From Magicicada septendecula (lineage: Eukaryota; Arthropoda; Insecta; Hemiptera; Cicadidae): 64,000 nucleotides of DNA. Positions 1 through 11,159 of this stretch are shown piece after piece. The notes beneath the pieces were generated by a model. It was not told the origin of the DNA. It worked only from the letters and a program-made list of their open reading frames with translations, and did not search any database. The stretch's first letter is position 1; each line of letters opens with the position of its first letter. The position numbers and the translations under genes were made by a program. Where the stretch lies: positions 379,511,910-379,575,909 of the forward strand of contig CM068372.1 of NCBI GenBank assembly GCA_034769895.1, given 5' to 3'.

Positions 1-348
1 TATTATTGAGTAAATGTAAGACAACAATACAACCAACAAGAAATAAATAAATAAAATGTTTAAATCATATTTAATAGACGGTAAATATACTAGTCAAAAG
101 AAAGTTATGGAAGAAAACAAGATGAAAAGTCTACGGTATAATGATTTTGCCATTTTACTGGATAAAACTTAATTATTGAATGTCACAGACAAAAACGTAG
201 CACAGTTAGATTCTTTCCTCAGATTCAGCATTTTTGAGTAAAGCTAAAGAGAAAATGAGTGAGTAAATAAGAAGTTAAGACATTAAACAGTAATTAAACA
301 TTGGTATCGTAGAAGAAACTGCGTAGTAAGAGTCAAGAGTTTTATTTG
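1..348. other. AT-rich DNA without a recognisable gene
   Basis: No convincing coding region, RNA gene or repeat is visible. The sequence is AT-rich and has stops in all frames. It runs into the 33-bp minisatellite that follows. Confidence 0.6.
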
Positions 349-454
349 TGAAAGTATTAGACACAAGCTTATACATGTGTATGAAAGTATTAGACACAAG
401 CTTATACATGTGTATGAAAGTATTAGACACAAGCTTATACATGTGTATGAAAGA
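349..454. repeat. 33-bp minisatellite, three perfect copies
   Basis: A 33-base unit beginning TGAAAGTATTAGACACAAGC is repeated three times without a mismatch, starting at 349, 382 and 415, with a 7-base partial fourth copy. Because 33 is a multiple of three, the array opens repeat-encoding frames on both strands. These are by-products of the repeat, not genes. Perfect identity means recent expansion. Confidence 0.95.
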
Positions 455-784
455 AAAGGAAAATATATGTTCATATGTGGTCATAGGCACTTCTTTTTCT
501 TCTTTCTCGCTTAATGAATCATGCATAAAAATTATAGCTTTAATAATTAAAATATATTTATTTGATTATGTCCAATAATAAGTGTATTTGTTTCAAAACA
601 TGGGGCGAGATCTGCAGCTCAAGGAGCTTATATTGTTGGAGAGCAACAGGCTTCAGTATTACAAAACGGAAGCAAGGTAAAGGAGTTCAAAGAATATAGG
701 TACTGGGAAAAGATATAAACTTAGTGTTTTCTGTGTGGGGTCATTATATACTGCAATCAAAGAAAGGAGACGAATGGTAGCAGC
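455..784. other. No gene seen
   Basis: AT-rich sequence between two minisatellites. No motif, long frame or repeat was recognised. Confidence 0.5.
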
Positions 785-1175
785 AGTCATATCAATATCT
801 TTTCAAAGAAAAAACGATTATTAACAGGAGGTCAACAAATATTTTTTGAAAGAAAAATGAGTGGTTGTAGGAAGTCTACAAATATCTTTTCAAAGAAAAA
901 CCAAATATTAAGAGGAGGTCCACAAATATGTTTCCAAAGAAAAACGAATAGTAGCAGGAAGTCTACAAATATCTATTCAAAGAAAAGACGAATATTAACA
1001 GGCTGTCTAGAAATATCTTTTGAAAGAAAAAACGAGTGATAACAAGAGGACTACAAATATCTTTTTAAAGAAAAACCGAATAATAACAGGTGGTCTACAA
1101 ACAATTTTCCAAAGAAAAATGAGTGGTACCAGGAGGTTTACAAATAATATTTTTGAAAGAAAAATTAATGTTAGT
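785..1175. repeat. Degenerate 43-bp minisatellite, about nine copies
   Basis: A unit of about 43-44 bases with the core ACAAATATCTTTTCAAAGAA followed by a GGAGGTCT-like box recurs near 793, 833, 877, 920, 963, 1006, 1050, 1095 and 1138. Copies differ from each other at several positions, so the array is older than the 33-bp one upstream. Short frames in it on both strands are repeat artefacts. Confidence 0.85.
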
Positions 1176-1529
1176 AGTGTATTAATGAAAAGACTGAAAA
1201 GATTCAGACGAAGTGAGACGTGAATTAGTGAACAGATTCTTATTAGAATGACGCGTCCGTTTACAAAACTATTTTGCACAGTGTTTCTGCTTCTTTAGAA
1301 GCATCTTCTACATCCAGTAACACAGGCTTTCATCCAATAATATTACTTTTTTACCCAACACTGACCAGATTGTAATAATTACTATTAAATAAAATGTGAT
1401 GTACGTTTGTAGTCTAGATTGTATTTTATGACAGTCACGCCATTGTCTATCTCAATCAAAAATACAAATAATTACATACAAGGTTTGATGAAAAAGTTTA
1501 TGTTGTTTATTTAAAAATTATACCTTTAT
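1176..1529. other. No gene seen
   Basis: AT-rich sequence between the 43-bp minisatellite and the mariner remnant. Nothing recognisable was found. Confidence 0.5.
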
Positions 1530-1975
1530 TCATCGATACTCATACTGCCCCCTTCAAAGTAGTTTCAGTCGAATGTAATACGATTAACCCAGCCGTTTTT
1601 TAATCTTCAAAATATTTCAAGCACGCAATTTTGGCACAGCCTTGAGCTTGCTTAGCGACTTCTTTTTATATCTTCAACGGTCACGAAACGTTGTCATTTC
1701 GTAAAAATTATCACTATTGGGGGGAGGAAAGATCGCGTTGGGACACGTCTGGTGAACACGGCATTTGCCGTGTCATAATTATGACGCTTTCTTTTCCCTA
1801 GCCTGGCAAAATTGTTAACAAGCAATGACGTGCGTCCAAAAGCATTATCGGGCTCCAATTTTCATAAATTATTATTCCGTAAATCTGGCCGTTTTCTACG
1901 AATTCTTTCATACAAATGACGTATAATATCCGAATAGTACTCTTTATTTACCACTGTGGAATACAAAAATATAAT
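1530..1975 (-). pseudogene. Decayed mariner transposase, C-terminal half
   Basis: On the minus strand, translated pieces match mariner-family transposase in the right order. First comes VVNKEYYSDIIRHLYERIRR (usual form VN.EYY...L..LR), then RPDLRNN. Next is a DNAFGRTSLLVNNFAR-like piece corresponding to the DNAPAHTS motif that carries the second catalytic Asp. Near the end come T(V)EDIK and a YFEGGSMSIDE terminus like the usual YFEGD ending. The pieces lie in different frames with several stops and indels, so it is dead. The N-terminal half was not found. The family is DD34D mariner; the subfamily is uncertain. Confidence 0.62.
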
Positions 1976-3389
1976 ATTTGTCAGATAACCATGATTTTCA
2001 ACTCATTTACGGAGTATTTAAAGCTTGTTCGCGCATAGCAGTCTCGCCAGAAGTCTTCTGAACACGTTTACAAGGCAGAGCAGTTTATCTCACAGTTTAC
2101 ACAAAATTTAATCTATGTTCTTCATTCTTGCATTGTAGAATGACAACAAATCGGCTAGTACACCTAAGAACAACTTACTCAATTAGGTGTGAAATCTAAA
2201 CTATGCATACAGTAGGGTTAAAACTTTAGATGATTGTCACTAACTTGTGTACCAACATCACATAAAAACAGTTTTTTACTCGGACACTTGTAGTGTTGAA
2301 AAATGCAAAATTTCCTCGTATTCAACGTGTATCGTATCCAAGACAGTAACAGAAACTTCATTACATACTGTGTGTACGTAATCCATAATACGTAATAAAT
2401 TATACACAGTGCAAGACACAGTCAATAAGAATGGCTGCACAAGAAACGTGATCATAATACCAGATGATGTTAATGACGTCAGTAATTGCACCCGATTTAT
2501 AGACACGATTTATAGATTTATAACCCGATTTATAGATTGTCTCACGTCTCATTTTATTTTTTATTTTAGTGTTCTATTCATAATTCCACACATGTGTTGA
2601 AACCAACTGACTTTATTTTGCATATATCTTTGTCAACGTAAAAATTTATATCACAACTTAAATAGTTAAAATTTGAGGTCTGTTCCAGTACTTTATCCTC
2701 AATAATAACCTTTTAGCGTACTGCAAATTTCCCTTAGTGAACCATAACTTTTGTCTTGTTGGTTTAGGTTGTAGGAATGTCGTCCCAGTTTATGTAGTCT
2801 GTACACAGAGCGTTGTAAGTTTCTAGTATTCATTATTTTCTAGTATAACCACATCATCTGCATACAACAATACATTTAAGTACGTTTTGTAGAATTTTGT
2901 AATCTTTTTTTTTTAGATTATAGGTGAGTCACCCCATTATCTTTCGCGTTTAAAAATGGATACAATTACACACAACGACTTAGTGTGAAGTTTGGTTGAT
3001 GCTGATGTGACAAACACCCAGAACGGTGTACGCTGATTTGAATATGTAGATGTTGCCTGCTAAACGATGACAAGAGGTGGTGATATATGACGCTCTGCTA
3101 CTAACTGTGTTGCCGACTGTGACGACGAGAATTAGACACCACGCAGGCCTACACATAAACTAACTACTACTCTACAATGTTTGTATTTAAGTATAACAGG
3201 AAAGTTAACTAATCAGTTTCAATAAATCTGTTTTACACTTTTAATGAAGTTTTATTTTTATAATTGTAACTGTACAGCAAACACTCAGTAGCAATCGTAT
3301 GTGTTTAATGAAATACGTAAATACGTATTTTTTATTACTTAACGACATCATTTGAAGACGTAAAAAATTTTAATTACATAATTTTCGTT
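1976..3389. other. Intergenic, no gene seen
   Basis: About 1.4 kb without a recognisable gene. A short cluster of three CGATTTATAGA-type repeats lies at about 2496-2540. Small open frames here are short and unlike known proteins. Confidence 0.45.
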
Positions 3390-3795
3390 TGTATGTTTGT
3401 GTCGGCCATCTGAGGACCACATGCCAATTTCAATTCTTTATTCCTTGTTCTGTTCTTTTTCTGAAATATTCTTTCACCTTTTCACTGTGTCTCTTCTTCC
3501 TGTCTTCAGTCCACTTTGAACCTACGTTTTTCTCTCTACTACCCTGCACTCCTTCCATTTTTAACACTTTTGCCCGAAAAACTTCAGTTTCAATCGCTTC
3601 TTCTGCGTTTATATTATTTTTTTCTAAATCTTTTTGGACTTCTTTAATCCAACTTGATGTCGACTCCTTCTCCCACAGATATTTGAAGATCTGCTTTGTT
3701 AACCTATTGTCGTCCATTCTATATAAATGTTCAAAAAATAATAGTCTTCTTTTTCTCAAATCGTTATTCTTTACAAATTCATATAGGATTTAAAT
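3390..3795 (-). mobile_element. LINE fragment, C-terminal end of RT polyprotein
   Basis: The minus-strand frame at 3430-3759 reads FFEHLYRMDDNRLTKQIFKY. This is the W-x-GH-x-x-RMxxxRLxK motif seen at the C-terminus of many insect RTE-like LINE polyproteins. It is followed by a charged tail and a stop. The reading continues upstream past 3759 (ILYEFVKNNDLRK) into one arm of the large inverted repeat at 3752-3857. The piece is 5'-truncated and no RT domain remains. Confidence 0.6.
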
Positions 3796-3857
3796 TATGT
3801 AATGTCTGTGTCTAAATCCTATGTGAATTTGGTAAAGAATAACGATTTGAGAAAATT
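3752..3857. repeat. Long near-perfect inverted repeat at a LINE 5' junction
   Basis: Arms of about 42 bases (3752-3794 and 3812-3857) are complementary apart from one base change and one single-base indel, with a spacer of about 18 bases. Both arms encode the same LINE peptide, NNDLRK with flanking residues, one on each strand. The structure is therefore a head-to-head duplication of LINE sequence, not a terminator or a TIR. Confidence 0.9.
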
Positions 3858-4012
3858 AGAAAAATGTGGTGGTGCGCACCACCGATATCGTGTGTGTCTA
3901 AAATCTGGGTATTTTATGTGTTTTTATGTTTATATTATATTTATTGTTATGTGTAGAATTAGGTTATACAGTGTTTTTAATATTTTAACGATCGACGAAC
4001 TTCAACAAGGGA

Positions 4013-4050
4013 TATCCTGATGATGGGGCATATGTCCTGAAACGCGTTGA
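4013..4050 (+). ncRNA. Hammerhead-ribozyme-like core, possibly a Penelope-like terminal relic
   Basis: CTGATGA (4017-4023) is followed by a possible 4-bp stem (GGGG/TCCT around CATATG) and then GAAAC (4039-4043) and GCGTT. CTGATGA...GAAAC is the conserved hammerhead core, and Penelope-like elements are known to carry such ribozymes in their terminal repeats. A good stem I is not visible, so activity is doubtful. Confidence 0.3.
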
Positions 4051-4054
4051 ATGA

Positions 4055-5100
4055 AATATAGAGAAAAGGCCACCAGACGGACAAGAAAAAGGTAAACTAT
4101 TTTACTAATTATATATTAGAAAAATGTATGCTTATATGTGATATTAACGGTGCTTATACCATATACTGGTAGATAATGATGATGATGACGACATAATATT
4201 TTCTCCTGGTCATCTTTATATTTCCACGTTTCCTACAACTTCCTTTGTGATGATGAACGCAAGATATTATAATACGTTGAAACGAATATTTTCGTACCAA
4301 CAAAAGTAAAAATGTTTATTTCCTTTTGAATAACATCAATACGTATATTTGCACTCGTATGCACACCTTAATATGTCTTAGAACGTATATTAAAATTATT
4401 TGAATGTTTTAGTTTTCGATGGTGGTGTTTTCATTGTTCATAACCTAAATGTACCATACATATGATTTATAATAAATTTTTAATTTCTCACATTCTTAAT
4501 TTCTATCGATTTCGGTCATAGACTATCGTCAGGAAAAATATACACTGTGCACTGTGCGGTCACAATATTGTAAAACATTTACTATTTACAAAAAACGAAT
4601 TCGTAAACACAGATCAATGATCTGTTTTGTAATATATTAGTTTTCAATTATGTATTTAGTTAGATATTTACGATTTACTTTGTACATTAAGTTCTTTAAG
4701 AAATGTAAATAGAAACAATATGTCACAGGGTCTTGCTTTACAAGATGTCTATTGATTTTTATTTTCGAATGTATTATGTTCTTATGTTCTGTACCTGAAA
4801 TACAATCATTTCGCTTTTCTGTGCTAATTTTTTTAGGGAGCATTCTTTAAATCCTTTTTTCTGCAGTGTACGAGAGTCAGTTTGCAAAGCGACATCTACA
4901 GCTTGGCGATAAAACTAAATTTTTTCTATTGTAGGATTCATATTCTACATAAACACCTGTTAATTTCCAAACATATGTGTCAATTTATTCATTGTTTACC
5001 ACCAGATTCACGTGTCACGCGTGTTTTGAAAAATTGATAAAATAACCGTGATATGATACTTCATCTAAAGTGTCGGTTAATACAAAGGAAGCGCATGGTA
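4055..5100. other. Intergenic, no gene seen
   Basis: AT-rich sequence. No coding motif, RNA gene or repeat was recognised on either strand. Confidence 0.45.
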
Positions 5101-5580
5101 TTGATGTATAAAGTCCTAGTGGCCTAGTACTGACTTATGCATCAGAGACATTGACGCTGCCTAGGACAGATGAGAGGCAACTAAATACATCTGAGAGGAG
5201 GATTCTCCGGCAAGGTTTGATCCAGTGGAAGAGGGGGAGCCTGGAGGAAAAGATGTGATTTAGAGCTTTATAATTTGTACGGTAAACCTGATGTGGTCAC
5301 CTTTATTAAATTAAAAAGATTGGAATGGGCTGGACACATTCTACGTGATCGTGAAAGCAGAGCTGTTGAGAAGATGTTTGATGCAAAGCCAGAAGGTGAA
5401 TGGAAAGTTGGAAGGCAAAAAACTGAGATGGATGTACGGGGTGAGTCAGGACATCAGCACTCTTGGAATTCGAAACTGGAGAAGTGTGACTAAGAATAGA
5501 GAAGAATGGTGAAATTTTCTGAAGAAGGCCAGGGCCCACAAGGGCCTGTCGAGCCAATGACGATGATGATGATGTTAAAA
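5100..5580 (+). mobile_element. RTE-like LINE 3' end with (GAT)n tail
   Basis: Plus-strand reading gives LTYASETLTLPRTDERQLNT and ERRILR, which is the usual YGSETW..T..D...L...ER..LR stretch. After a stop, 5275-5493 reads RLEWAGHILRDRESRAVEKM, the W-AGH-RM motif. The fragment ends near GATGATGATGATG at 5561-5575. Short trinucleotide tails are typical of RTE-clade LINEs, which lack poly(A). It is 5'-truncated and broken, with no RT catalytic core. Confidence 0.75.
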
Positions 5581-5639
5581 ATGTCTAGCGTCGCCACTTC
5601 ACAACATAACTGTGTTAGGAGGTGCTGCACGTACAGAAA

Positions 5640-5740
5640 CAATGGAAAAATACGCCCTTGAGTGTAAACGTGGTCATACAAGCATTGGAGGTGATCCTCA
5701 CAGTGGACAGATAAAAAGTGCAACAATTCTAAATGCGGCA
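5640..5740 (+). pseudogene. Mariner transposase N-terminal scrap
   Basis: The plus strand reads KRGHTSIGGDPHSGQIKSAT. This resembles the F.(K/R)GRTSxEDDPRSGRPxTAT linker of mariner transposases, between the two helix-turn-helix parts. Only about 30 residues are recognisable and no TIR was found. It lies just beyond the LINE tail at 5575. Confidence 0.45.
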
Positions 5741-5744
5741 CCCA

Positions 5745-6040
5745 CCCTGCACCAAGTTTTTTTCACGCCACGTTCTTGAGACAACATATCATACACACGC
5801 CCATGTGGAGTGCCTATGAATTCAGGAATTTACGTCCTTTCTCAATCGTCGTTCTTCCCTCAGCGTGTATAAAATTTTTAAATTGATATCTGGAGTTATT
5901 GCACTTTTGGGGGACACATTTCGGGTATCACCTTTAATGCTTCTCGTACGATCACATTTAAACTCAACTGCTCACCTAATAATCATTGTTTTTGGAGTGA
6001 CGGCAGACCATCTCGTCTACAAATAAGCATAACAAGCATA
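5745..6040. other. No gene seen
   Basis: No recognisable feature between the mariner scrap and the LINE. The sequence is AT-rich with stops in all frames. Confidence 0.4.
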
Positions 6041-7130
6041 AGATGGCATGAAAAGACAAAGTATAATGTACATAATGGAAGAGAATATGTTATACCAGGT
6101 GAAACTGGTGAGCCTCATAGAAATGACACTGGAAGGAACACGGAGCAAGGTAAGAGTAGAAGCAGAGCTTTCAGAGGAACGTGATGTTCAGTCGGGGCTT
6201 AGACAAGGAGATGTACTCTCCACAATTCTGTTTTACTCGACTCTTCAAAAAGTGGTAATGCAAATGCGTGTAAACCCAGGGGGCACAATTTTAACAGCAT
6301 TCTGCAGTGTCTAGCTTATGCTGATGATATAGTACTTATCTCTAGAAGCCAACAATACCTAAAATAGTCTAGAAGAGGCCGCAAAAAATTTAGATCTAAA
6401 TGTAAACACATAAAAGACGAAATACATGTTAACATGCAGTAAAATGCAATAGAGAAGAGCACCCCTGGTAATTGGAGGATACAAATTGCAAAAGATCGAA
6501 AGATTTAAATACCTGTGCTCACTAGTTACTGAGACAACATTATGGCCGAAGAAATAAAATGAAGGATATCTGCTGGTAACAGATGTTACTTCTCCCTACA
6601 AGGAATATTTAAATGTAAAAACCTAAGCAGAACAACCAAGATTCCGCTCTACAAAACAATCCTTAAGCCAATGGTCATGTATCGAGTCCGAAACTTGGAC
6701 AATGACAGTGACAGAGGAAGAGTGGTTGCAAAGGTGGCAAAGAAAAGTTCTCAAGAGGATATTTGGTGGAATGAACGTCCAAGAGACATGGAGAATAAGG
6801 ACGTATGCAGAAATCCAGAAAATCTATGGAGAACCAGATATCGTCACTGACATTAAGAAAAGTAGAATCCGGTGGGCACAGGGCATGTCCAGAGAATATC
6901 AGAGACATCCACATTAAAGAAACTTTTTACGTTGAGACCTGGTGCAAGAAGAAGGAGGGGTCCGACCAGAAAACGATGGTTGGATGATCGTGAGGACGAC
7001 CTACGCAAGCTCGGTGTAAGAAGATGGAGACTGAGAGGAGAGGATCTAGACGTCAGGAGGCGGATTGTCCAGGAGGCCAAGGCTCTTTAAGAGCTGAAGC
7101 GCCAATTAAAGAGAAGGGGACAGAGCATCT
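6040..7130 (+). mobile_element. RTE-like LINE, RT palm to C-terminus, broken
   Basis: This is the longest plus-strand LINE piece. In order it shows an RT segment RVEAELSEERDVQSGLRQGD (usual SGLRQGD.LSP.LF), then the catalytic box AYADDIVLISRS with Y-A-D-D at 6317-6328. A linker region ends in a WNER-like stretch (VQETWRIRTYAEIQKIYGEP). The C-terminal GHVQR motif at 6872-7090 is followed by RPGARRRRGPTRKRWLDDR and a terminus ending VQEAKAL. The product would be the reverse transcriptase of target-primed retrotransposition. It lacks the endonuclease end and has several stops and frame changes. There is no clear trinucleotide tail. Confidence 0.8.
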
Positions 7131-8179
7131 CCTAATACATTTACCAGTTTGCTAGGGATTTGCTTTGGTGCTAGACATTTTTTCGACTCTTTTTTGTAAC
7201 AAAGAGGTTTGATTTAATTTGTTTTTTAAACAATGAGTTACACGTAAATTCCGAACAGTTGGTAAACAATGAATACATTGAGAGACACAGATTTTTAAAT
7301 AAATATAAACTATGAAATATGAATCTTACTACACAAAAAAAATTTTAGTTTAACTGCTATGCTTTAGATCTTACCAGGTGAACTTTTAAACTCACCCTCT
7401 TATAGGGTGATAGCTTTCTTTGATAGTTAATATTTCTTGCAAAGTTTTTTTTGGACACGTTGAATGATTGCTAGGAACCTTTGCAATTAACAGACAGATT
7501 GCATTCCAAGAATTGTGAGCTCAGATTTGGATCATTATTTTGTTCTAAACGTATACACGTGTCACACTGCAATGTGTTTTTGTAGTCTCGACCAGACGGG
7601 AAACAGTTTTTCCTACAATTTATTACGTCAGCGTGAAAAGTAGCGGATAATTATTTTCCGATAACATGGCTGTGGCATGACAGTTACATATGATCGTTCT
7701 CAGGTGGGGGTATCAGACGCTCGGCTTATGTGACGTTATACACCTAAGTATGAAAAATAGCAGCAGCGTCGGGTCTACATCTTGATTGATTTTCGACATC
7801 AATCGATTCATCGAATTTCCTGTCAAGTCGATCACGCGCTGCGGTGAATAAAATTCAATCGCCCGTGTAAAAACTGTAACAAAAACGTTAAATGATTTTA
7901 CTCTTGTCACGCAGAATTAAAATATTGGCTTAATGGATAATACGAAAATAGTTGTAAGACGGTGAAAAATGTTACAACGATGGAATTGTCAAATGTTTAA
8001 AGTTAAGTTGCACAGGTGTACGCTGGTAATTTTTTAAGAAGTTTACCTTTATTTACAATCAGAATATACAAACTTACACAAAAAACACACACATTAGTTT
8101 AATGAATTAATTTGTTGACGTCTATGTCGAGTGATGGAATCTACCCAGTAACCTAATCCTGCTGGACGTTTTTACCAGT
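7131..8179. other. Intergenic, no gene seen
   Basis: No gene was recognised. A 65-codon minus-strand frame at 7713-7910 is not similar to anything I know. No RNA gene or repeat is visible. Confidence 0.4.
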
Positions 8180-8645
8180 ATAAACTAGGCAGGTTCCAAA
8201 CTATATGTAGAATTCTGAAAAGGACATTGAAAAGGAAAGCTAGACAAGAGACGTGTATCAAATTCTATAAGACAGTGTCAGTACTAGCACTGCTATATCT
8301 ATGCGAAACCTGAACTATAAGGAAGAAGGACTGGTGCCAATTACAGGACGCAGAAATAAGCTATTTGAGATTGGTAAAGGGATATACGCGGCTCGATCAT
8401 ATATTAAAGGAGTCTTATTAGATGAGAACTTGATAGAGTTTCGCTAAATGAACTCATTCAGAATTATTGAAATTGCTGGAAAAAAAATTTAGAAAGAATA
8501 AACAAAACCCGCTTTCCGAAGTTGGCTTATGAATATAACCCGGTTGAAAGAAGATCTGTAGGCACGCCAGTCACAAGATAGCAGGAGTTATGAGGCCAGA
8601 ACAGGAAAAATCCTCTCCATGAAATGATGATGATAATGAGGTTAG
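8180..8645 (+). mobile_element. RTE-like LINE 3' end with (GAT)n tail
   Basis: Broken plus-strand reading gives ETCIKFYKTVSVLALLYLCE, then DAEISYLRLVKGYTRLDHIL, then YEYNPVERRSVGTPVTR. This matches the usual LINE order K.YKT..VP.LLYG.E.W, E..FLR.V.G.TR.D and Y.P.GRR..GRP..RW. A GATGATGATAATGA tail is at 8628-8640. Stops are frequent, so it is an old, 5'-truncated copy. Confidence 0.75.
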
Positions 8646-9239
8646 TTTGTGAAGTCACCGGGCTATAAACATTTCAAACGTTTAGGATTTACTACGTAGA
8701 TGTGGTTCAAAACTTATTATTACAACAGCTCTCAAGTCGAATAAAAAGTTTGCATATTTTCCCTGCACTCTAATAGAATATTAAAATCAGATGTAAGAAG
8801 GTATGGAATACTTACCACATTACTCTTAATGCCTCTGCTTGGAAATTCTGAATAACACTAATTCGTTAACTTTTTTGACCTTATGGGGGAATCCGTTCTC
8901 GTTCGTCCCCGCCCCGGAAATACGCCCCTGTGAATAATCACCACTTATTTATTTTGTTTCTTTATTTATGTTACTATTTCAACATACTGGTGCTCGTCCT
9001 CCTTCTACGTAAATGTTTACGTAATATTATTTTTTTTCCAACTGTGTTTGTTCTATATCTTCCCATTGATCTTTCTATCAATTTCAATAAATAATCAAAT
9101 ACGCGACATTCATTTGCTTAGTGGAACAAGGTGATTGCAAAACACTGGTAACCGAGTTTGGACGATTGGCAGACTTAACGATAAGTCAATAAGCCTCTTT
9201 AGGTTGAGACTCGGCACAGTTAAATTAGTATATGAAAGG
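8646..9239. other. No gene seen
   Basis: AT-rich sequence with no recognised gene or repeat. Confidence 0.4.
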
Positions 9240-9465
9240 ATCATGACTTTTTATCCTATCCACGTGCTCTAGCTACCTTACGCTGCGGAAATTTATGCCG
9301 GAGACTATTTCTGAGGTATTGTAAAATGCTTCCAACTTGAGATTGGTTCTCATCTTTCTCTCATTATTCTCACACACAGCTCGAAAAATCTTGCAGAGAA
9401 CCTTCCGTTCCCACGTGTTAAGGAGGCTTTCATACTTTTTTGATGTCAAGATGGTCACTGGTTTG
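9240..9465 (-). mobile_element. LINE fragment, short
   Basis: Minus-strand frame 9273-9458 reads LLNTWERKVLCKIFRAVCEN, then RTNLKLEAFYNTSEIVSGIN. This corresponds to the L..WERKVLRKIFG...E....R.N.EL..LY..P.I......R..W linker between RT and the C-terminal domain of insect LINEs. Both ends are missing. Confidence 0.65.
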
Positions 9466-9594
9466 ACTATAATAATTGTCCTATACAGTAATATAAATTT
9501 AATAGTTCAAACGTACTGTAATAGTATTCTTTGATATTTTAAAGGCTCCTTTGTTATAACACATAACAGACAACGTAACCTGAATATTTTTACT

Positions 9595-9890
9595 AACAAG
9601 TTCCGTAAGGAAATAGAAGTACGGAGTTTGCAAAAAAAATCGTGTTCGAGATAAGGGATGATTCTGACTCTACTACCCAGAAAACATGAAGAAAAGTCAT
9701 TTTCCGAAAAGTGTCTGTGTGTAGAATGTTTTTTGGCGAACGATAACTGCCGAAAATTAACACAGAATAAAATAAATTTTTGCATATGCGCCCGAGTTGT
9801 AGAGAACACAAGGCCTATTGATTTTGGTGAAGATCGGTTTAGGGAAAGTGTACTTTACCTGCAACGTTTTACGTTTTAACAAGAGTAAAG
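9595..9890 (+). repeat. Dispersed repeat family R1, copy 1
   Basis: About 300 bases that recur in inverted orientation at 22555-22880. Shared blocks include GTTCCGTAAGGAAAT, AATCGTGTTCGAGATAAGGG, AAAAGTCATTTTCCG and ACCTGCAACGTTTT-like ends. There is no coding potential, TIR or tail that lets me name the family. Confidence 0.75.
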
Positions 9891-9894
9891 TATC

Positions 9895-10980
9895 AAAAAC
9901 TCCGCGTCAAGAATGCTACTAGAAAACACCAGAACATAACTGGTTGCGGCCGTACACACAGCAGGCGCGGAGCGGTGAGCCCGGAACAGTCTCGCAACGC
10001 ATGCTGAGAATCACGTACGCAAACAACATTACAGCCGGCTTCCACTGGATCGTTCGAGAAGCATGTAGATCGTTCTGTAATGTCGTAACAGTATGTTAGG
10101 AGATGCTGCACCTAAGGTTGTATTGAATAGATTTTATTGAAACGTTTAATTGGAATCAATAAAACAAAATCATGTTGTTTAAACGCAAACAAGACTGACA
10201 CGAAGCAGTTGTAGTTTCGTGTCGTGTCAGTCAGTCAGTCGGATTTCATAAAGTTTATTGGTCTTGTTCAGAAGCAGCGACGAGAGAGGCGTAGCCATCT
10301 ACGTCAGCTTGTTTTTTCCTCTTGGCTGTAAAAATACGACCAGTCTATTTTTAAATATTTTACAAAACCGGAAACATTAGGTTAAGTAAGCGAGCGAGCG
10401 TCAGGGCGGTGGCACAGCAATTTGGTCTGGAACAAAGGGAGTCACTGTGTGCCGATCAGTGTGTACACACACCAACGCACGCACACACGCAAACCTGCCC
10501 TCGTTACATCGTATACACTTAGACGCCCACCTCGTCGTCGTCGTCCTCTGTCCTGCGTTGACTTTTTTTTTTAATATATATTTTCACGAATATATATATT
10601 AACTGACGAATCCTTTTGTTAAACGCTAATTAGTAATTTAATTGTTAGATGTGTTATTTTTAATCTAACCTCATTATTAAATCTTCCAGGTTTGTCCTGT
10701 ACCGTTAACCATGATTTCGTGTTACTATTAAGATTTTACTTCACTTCCATGGAGTAGGACCTAATTAATATATGTCCTTATTTTAGTTTCGTCTATGAGA
10801 CTTATTACCTTCAATTTGAATAACAATTAATCAAGATAGTTTAATATAAATTTAACGCTTTTCTTTTTATTTTCAACCCTTATACTTCACAGTGGTTTAT
10901 TCAAAAACTTTGGTACGCGAAGAAATTATACAATCTATTTATACAATTTTATGGGATGAATCCTGAATTTCGCATTTATC
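9895..10980. other. Intergenic with two CpG-rich patches
   Basis: No gene was recognised. 9945-10080 and 10380-10560 are much richer in CG dinucleotides than the surroundings. The second patch holds short runs (GAGC)n and (CGT)n and an ATCAGTGTG start-site-like motif near 10455. A host promoter is possible but unproven; a repeat remnant is equally likely. Confidence 0.3.
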
Positions 10981-11140
10981 GTCGTCGTCACTTCACGGCG
11001 TAGGCTTATACCCTGTTCCGTTTTCACTGCAGCAATCTCTTCCAGGGCCTAACCACAGATCTTCTGCCAACTGGTTTGTAGTCTACTGCGCGCTTACTAG
11101 CCTCTGGTCCTCTGGTGGTCCAGCCTGTAGACTGAAGATT
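10981..11140 (-). mobile_element. LINE 3' end on minus strand with trinucleotide tail
   Basis: The minus strand reads VDYKPVGRRSVVRPWKRLLQ and then a 3' end that matches the LINE at 23750-24063, sharing a GGAACAGG..TAAGCCTA.....GTGAAG terminus. It ends in GACGACGACGAT. Only the last 35 codons or so of the polyprotein remain. Confidence 0.65.
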
Positions 11141-11159
11141 CTGAGTATTCAAAAAAAAT

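Noticed and set aside
275-578. Repeat-containing frames on both strands as a repetitive peptide gene
   Set aside because: They result from a perfect 33-bp minisatellite whose length is divisible by three; no start context or similarity supports a gene.
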